A stretch of 11,729 bases of DNA from assembly GCA_010024485.1 (NCBI GenBank), contig RGGX01000021.1:1-11729 (forward strand), in the 5' to 3' direction. Of this stretch, positions 8,200 through 11,729 are shown one piece after another. The notes beneath the pieces are model-generated. The model was not told the origin of the DNA. It searched no databases and saw nothing but the letters and a program-made list of their open reading frames with translations. Position numbers and translations under genes: made by a program. This DNA is from Actinomycetota bacterium (GTDB lineage Bacteria; Actinomycetota; Acidimicrobiia; Acidimicrobiales; Ilumatobacteraceae). Each line of letters starts with the position of its first letter. The first letter of the stretch is position 1.

Positions 8200-10137
8200 A
8201 TGAGCATGACCCTCGACCCTCGCACCCTCGACTCGAAGATCCCCGACGGCTCCCTCGCCGACAAGTGGGACAACTTCAAGGCCAACGAGAAGTTGGTCAA
8301 CCCGGCGAACAAGCGCAAGTTCAAGGTGATCGTGGTCGGCACCGGTCTGGCCGGGGCCTCGGCCGCGGCCACCCTGGCCGAGCTCGGGTACCAGGTCGAC
8401 GCCTTCACCTTCCACGACTCGCCCCGGCGCGCCCACTCGATCGCCGCCCAGGGCGGGATCAACGCGGCGAAGAACTACCGGGGTGACGGCGACTCGGTCC
8501 ACCGTCTGTTCTACGACACCATCAAGGGCGGCGACTTCCGCTCCCGCGAGGCCAACGTCCACCGTCTGGCCCAGGTGTCGGTGAACATCATCGACCAGAT
8601 GGTCGCCCAGGGGGTGCCCTTCGCCCGCGAGTACGGCGGGATGCTCGACAACCGCTCGTTCGGCGGGGCGCAGGTGAGCCGCACGTTCTACGCCCGTGGC
8701 CAGACCGGACAGCAGCTCCTCCTTGGCGCGTACCAGCAGCTCGCCCGCCAGATCGGCATCGGCAACGTCCGGCTGTTCAATCGCACCGAACTGGTCGACA
8801 TCGTCAACATCGACGGGCGCTGCGCCGGGATCGTGGTGCGCGACCTCATGACCGGTGAGGTGTCCTCGCACTCGGCTCACGCCGTGGTGCTCGCCACCGG
8901 TGGCTATGGGAACGTCTTCTTCCTCTCGACGAACGCCATGGCATGCAATGTGACCGCGGCCTGGCGCGCGCACCGTCGTGGCGCGCTGTTCGCGAACCCC
9001 TGCTACACCCAGATCCACCCGACCTGCATCCCCCAGAGCGACGACTTCCAGTCGAAGCTCACGCTCATGTCGGAGTCGCTCCGCAACGACGGCCGCGTCT
9101 GGGTGCCGAAGATGGCCGGAGACTTGCGGGCGCCGCAGGACATCCCCGAGGACGAGCGCGACTACTACCTCGAGCGGCTCTACCCGAGCTTCGGCAACCT
9201 CGCGCCCCGCGACATCTCCTCGCGCGCCGCCAAGCGAGCGATCGACTCCGGCCAGGGCGTGGGGCCGAAGCAGAACGGCGTCTACCTCGACTTCGGTGAC
9301 GCGATCGGTCGCCTCGGCCGCAATGTGGTCTCCGAGCGCTACGGGAACCTCTTCGACATGTACGAGCGCATCACTGGCGAGAACCCCTACGAGACGCCGA
9401 TGCGCATCTACCCGGCCTCGCACTACACGATGGGTGGCCTGTGGGTCGACTACGAGCTGATGACCACGGTGCCCGGTCTGTACGCCGCGGGTGAGGCGAA
9501 CTTCTCGGATCACGGCGCGAATCGCCTGGGTGCCTCCGCGCTCATGCAGGGACTCGCCGACGGCTACTTCGTGTTGCCGTACACGATCTCGAACTACCTC
9601 TCGCAGTGGTTGAACAAGTCGATCCCCGACACCAGCCATCCCGAGTTCGCCCGGGTGGAGGCCGAGGCGCGTGATCGCTATCACCGCCTGGCCTCGATCG
9701 GTGGAACGCGCTCCCCCGACTACTTCCACCGTGAGCTCGGCAAGATCATCTGGGACTACTGCGGTATGGAGCGCACCGAGGCCGGCCTCGACAAGGCGCT
9801 CTCGGAGATCCCCGCCCTCTACGAGGAGTTCTCGAAGGATCTCCGCGTCACCGGAGGTGAGGACGGCCTCAACCAGACCCTCGAGAAGGCGGGACGGGTT
9901 GAGGACTTCTTCGAGTTGGGGATGTTGATGTGCCGCGACGCCCTCGAGCGGGAGGAGTCCTGTGGTGGGCACTTCCGCGCCGAGCATCAGACCGCCGAAG
10001 GTGAGGCGCTCCGCGACGATGAGAACTTCGCCCACGTGTCCGCCTGGGAGTGGACCGGTGACGCGACGCAGCCGAACCTGCACAAGGAACCCCTCGCCTA
10101 CGAGGAGGTCGACTTCCAGACGAGGAGTTACAAGTGA
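8200..10137 (+). CDS. sdhA: Succinate dehydrogenase flavoprotein subunit
   Basis: This 645-residue protein oxidises succinate to fumarate in the TCA cycle on the cytoplasmic face of the membrane. At about 645 residues it belongs to the longer, Sdh1-like flavoproteins rather than the E. coli type (588). FAD-binding G-T-G-L-A-G is at 47-52. His79 in [10 protein letters not shown] is the expected site of covalent FAD attachment. Active-site residues are present: H273 (I-H-P-T-C), R337 (A-P-R-D-I-S-S-R), H408 (S-H-Y-T-M-G-G) and R442 ([10 protein letters not shown]). R337 is in the position of the proton-transfer arginine. GGAAGGA at 8186-8192 lies seven bases before ATG 8200; a second ATG two codons later is less well placed. 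It overlaps sdhB by four bases. Some relatives work as fumarate reductases, and sequence alone does not settle the direction. Confidence 0.97.
   Translation: MSMTLDPRTLDSKIPDGSLADKWDNFKANEKLVNPANKRKFKVIVVGTGLAGASAAATLAELGYQVDAFTFHDSPRRAHSIAAQGGINAAKNYRGDGDSVHRLFYDTIKGGDFRSREANVHRLAQVSVNIIDQMVAQGVPFAREYGGMLDNRSFGGAQVSRTFYARGQTGQQLLLGAYQQLARQIGIGNVRLFNRTELVDIVNIDGRCAGIVVRDLMTGEVSSHSAHAVVLATGGYGNVFFLSTNAMACNVTAAWRAHRRGALFANPCYTQIHPTCIPQSDDFQSKLTLMSESLRNDGRVWVPKMAGDLRAPQDIPEDERDYYLERLYPSFGNLAPRDISSRAAKRAIDSGQGVGPKQNGVYLDFGDAIGRLGRNVVSERYGNLFDMYERITGENPYETPMRIYPASHYTMGGLWVDYELMTTVPGLYAAGEANFSDHGANRLGASALMQGLADGYFVLPYTISNYLSQWLNKSIPDTSHPEFARVEAEARDRYHRLASIGGTRSPDYFHRELGKIIWDYCGMERTEAGLDKALSEIPALYEEFSKDLRVTGGEDGLNQTLEKAGRVEDFFELGMLMCRDALEREESCGGHFRAEHQTAEGEALRDDENFAHVSAWEWTGDATQPNLHKEPLAYEEVDFQTRSYK
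10122..10127 (+). promoter_or_regulatory. Ribosome-binding site of sdhB inside the sdhA coding sequence
   Basis: GAGGAG lies six bases before GTG 10134. That GTG overlaps the sdhA TGA stop in the four bases GTGA, a standard translational-coupling arrangement, and this supports GTG as the sdhB start. Confidence 0.75.
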
Positions 10138-10910
10138 GCGGCACCCTGAAGAACCTCACCCTAAAGATCTGGCGCCAGTCGGGTCCGGCGGACGGCGGTC
10201 GCTTCGACACGCACGTCATCGATGAGATCACCGATGAGGCCTCCTTCCTGGAGATGCTCGACATCCTCAATGAGCGCCTTGTCGAGAGTGGCGAGGAGGC
10301 CGTCGTGTTCGACCACGACTGTCGCGAGGGGATCTGCGGCACCTGCTCGTTGATGATCAACGGTCAGGCCCACGGCCCCGAGCGCGCCACGGCGACCTGC
10401 CAGTTGCACATGCGCAAGTTCTCCTCCGGCGACACCATCGTGATCGAGCCCTGGCGGGCGAGCGCCTTCCCGATCGTTCGCGACCTGATGGTCGACCGGT
10501 CGTCCTTCGACCGCATCGTCGAGTCGGGCGGGTTCATCACCGCGGCCACAGGTGGCGCCCCGGATGCCAACCTGACGCCTATCCCGAAGCCGGTCGCCGA
10601 TGCGGCGATGGACGCCGCCCAGTGCATCGGATGCGGAGCATGTGTGGCGGCCTGCCCGAACGGCGCGGCGAACCTGTTCACCGGAGCCAAGGTGAGCCAC
10701 CTCAACCTGCTCCCGCAGGGTCAGGCGGAGCGCTATCAGCGTGTCGAGAACATGGTCGAGACCATGGACGAGCACTTCGGCTCGTGCACCAACCACGGCG
10801 AGTGCGAGGCGGCCTGCCCGAAGGAGATCTCCATCGACGTGATCGCCCTCATGAACTCGGACTACCGCAAGGCCAAGACGATCAACCGCAAGTCCCTCTC
10901 GAGGGTCTGA
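10134..10910 (+). CDS. sdhB: Succinate dehydrogenase iron-sulfur subunit
   Basis: This 258-residue subunit carries electrons from FAD to the membrane anchor through three iron-sulfur clusters. The N-terminal ferredoxin-like domain has C63, C68 and C71 (C-R-E-G-I-C-G-T-C) plus C89 for the [2Fe-2S] centre. The C-terminal domain has C164, C167, C170 and C174 ([12 protein letters not shown]), with C218, C224 and C228 (C-x5-C-x3-C-P) supplying the rest of the [4Fe-4S] and [3Fe-4S] ligands. All expected cysteines are present and the length is normal for Sdh1-type enzymes. The GTG start overlaps the sdhA stop and has a good ribosome-binding site, so the two subunits are translationally coupled. It is the last gene of the operon and faces a convergent gene only 10 bases away. 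Confidence 0.97.
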   Translation: MSGTLKNLTLKIWRQSGPADGGRFDTHVIDEITDEASFLEMLDILNERLVESGEEAVVFDHDCREGICGTCSLMINGQAHGPERATATCQLHMRKFSSGDTIVIEPWRASAFPIVRDLMVDRSSFDRIVESGGFITAATGGAPDANLTPIPKPVADAAMDAAQCIGCGACVAACPNGAANLFTGAKVSHLNLLPQGQAERYQRVENMVETMDEHFGSCTNHGECEAACPKEISIDVIALMNSDYRKAKTINRKSLSRV

Positions 10911-10920
10911 CCCCCGTCGT

Positions 10921-11729
10921 TCACGACAGCGGCAACTGGATCGCCGACACCTGTCGGTGGGTGTTGCCGAGGCCGTCGGCCCTGACCGTGGCGGTCACCT
11001 CGACCTGGCCCCAGGTCTCGGGGACGCGGAACCCGACCGTGCCGACCTTTGTGCTCGAGTCGGCGTCGATCGCCCCGGCGAAACGGCGTCTGATCTCGAG
11101 ATCGGGTCCGGTCACGACGACGTCCACCTCGGCTTCGGCGATGTCGTAGCGCAGGTCGCTGACGACGTGGATGTCGACAGCGTGTCGGGATCCGGCGGCG
11201 AGCTCCGGCCCCAGGCGATCGGCGATGACCGCGATCGGACGGCAGGCCTCGGCGAGGGCGGTGAGCGACGGCCTCGGTGAGCCGTCCGCGGCGATCAGAC
11301 CCCACCCCCAGCCGGGTGTCGGGTCGTTGAGACAGAACACGGTGAAGCCGCCACACGGCTGGTATCGGAGCCGTCTGAGGTGCTCCACGGTGTGTTGAAC
11401 GACCTCGGCCTGTTGCTCGTCGGCAGCGCTCACCCAGGAGTCCAGGTCGCGGTATCGGTCGGGCGGGATGCGCTCGAGGAGGGTGTCCGGGTCGAAGCCG
11501 AGCGTCGGTCGAACGGTGTCGAGGTCATCGCGGAGGCGTTCGGCGGTGGATCTCGAGATCGTCGGGAATCCGAACTCCCCAACGAAGCGTGAGACCGCCG
11601 GGATTCTGCGGGTTAGGCGTGGCAGGTCGGTCGTCTCGCCCTCGTTCCAGCCGAGGTAGAGGTGGCTGCCGGAGCGGTCGAACAGCGGGAGGTTCGCCAG
11701 AACTCCCGGGAGTCGTTCCCCTGATCGCG
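10921..11729 (-). CDS. C-terminal part of a glycoside hydrolase family 2 (beta-mannosidase-like) protein
   Basis: The minus-strand frame is open to the right edge (first whole codon 11727-11725), so about 268 residues of a larger protein are visible and the 5' end is outside the window. The fragment begins in the catalytic barrel with H-L-Y-L-G-W-N-E-G (22-30). It continues with R-F-V-G-E-F-G-F-P (47-55), where the E-F-G motif holds the expected catalytic nucleophile, Glu51. Then come a helix with E-H-L-R-R-L-R-Y-Q-P-C-G-G-F and L-N-D-P-T-P-G-W-G-W, the barrel end of beta-mannosidase-type enzymes, and A-C-R-P-I-A-V-I-A-D-R-L leading into a C-terminal Ig-like beta domain. The likely role is cutting beta-mannosides or related beta-glycosides; the exact substrate cannot be told. 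The GTG at 11433 is internal, not a start. It converges on sdhB with a 10-base gap. Confidence 0.85.
   Translation of the reverse strand, partial: RSGERLPGVLANLPLFDRSGSHLYLGWNEGETTDLPRLTRRIPAVSRFVGEFGFPTISRSTAERLRDDLDTVRPTLGFDPDTLLERIPPDRYRDLDSWVSAADEQQAEVVQHTVEHLRRLRYQPCGGFTVFCLNDPTPGWGWGLIAADGSPRPSLTALAEACRPIAVIADRLGPELAAGSRHAVDIHVVSDLRYDIAEAEVDVVVTGPDLEIRRRFAGAIDADSSTKVGTVGFRVPETWGQVEVTATVRADGLGNTHRQVSAIQLPLS

Noticed and set aside
7942..10083. A 713-codon open frame on the minus strand opposite sdhC/sdhA
   Set aside because: It lies antisense to unmistakable SdhC and SdhA coding sequence. Its translation is a low-complexity mix of V, R, G, H, E and D, as expected from G/C-rich third positions, and it has no recognisable domain.
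10862..10920. Short inverted repeat around CCCT-CTCG-AGGG near the sdhB stop as a terminator
   Set aside because: The stem is only four or five base pairs, lies within coding sequence and is not followed by a U-tract.
10921..11433. A complete 170-residue gene starting at GTG 11433
   Set aside because: The frame continues without a stop to the window edge, and the upstream residues contain the GH2 catalytic E-F-G motif, so this GTG is an internal codon of a larger gene.

Overview
The window reads as high-GC chromosomal DNA from an actinobacterium. Three things point there: a single-polypeptide FO synthase (FbiC, with CofG and CofH fused), a DUF3097-family protein, and a mycobacterial Sdh1-like succinate dehydrogenase. 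Strong G/C bias at third codon positions, GTG starts and probable leaderless transcripts fit as well. An Acidimicrobiia-type lineage is my guess; the sequence alone cannot fix it. I see no tRNA, rRNA, CRISPR array, insertion sequence or phage gene. No gene-free stretch exceeds 75 bases.

Layout. At the left edge is a plus-strand cluster: the 3' end of a gene of uncertain function, an EamA-type membrane transporter starting one base after it, then a DUF3097 protein. A GC-rich hairpin separates this cluster from a convergent minus-strand pair. That pair is fbiC (first step of deazaflavin/F420 synthesis) followed 72 bases downstream by hppA (membrane pyrophosphate-driven ion pump).

Divergent from fbiC, across only 68 bases, is an HxlR-family winged-helix regulator. 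Ten bases after it comes the sdhCAB operon: a cytochrome b-type anchor, the flavoprotein and the iron-sulfur subunit. At the right edge, converging on sdhB with a 10-base gap, is the C-terminal third or so of a glycoside hydrolase family 2 protein resembling beta-mannosidases.

How the genes relate. FbiC supplies the FO chromophore for F420 redox chemistry. HppA couples PPi hydrolysis to cation pumping. SdhCAB links succinate oxidation to the quinone pool. These are energy and redox housekeeping functions rather than a defence or mobile system. The part most worth following up is the fbiC/hxlR intergenic region. Both genes appear to have extended TAGxTT -10 boxes exactly six bases before their start codons and no ribosome-binding site. 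A perfect 15-base palindrome plus a third half-site sits between the boxes. This suggests, without proving it, that the HxlR protein controls its own gene and the F420 pathway gene, and perhaps the sdh operon beyond. I found no clear candidate for a wholly undescribed multi-gene system.
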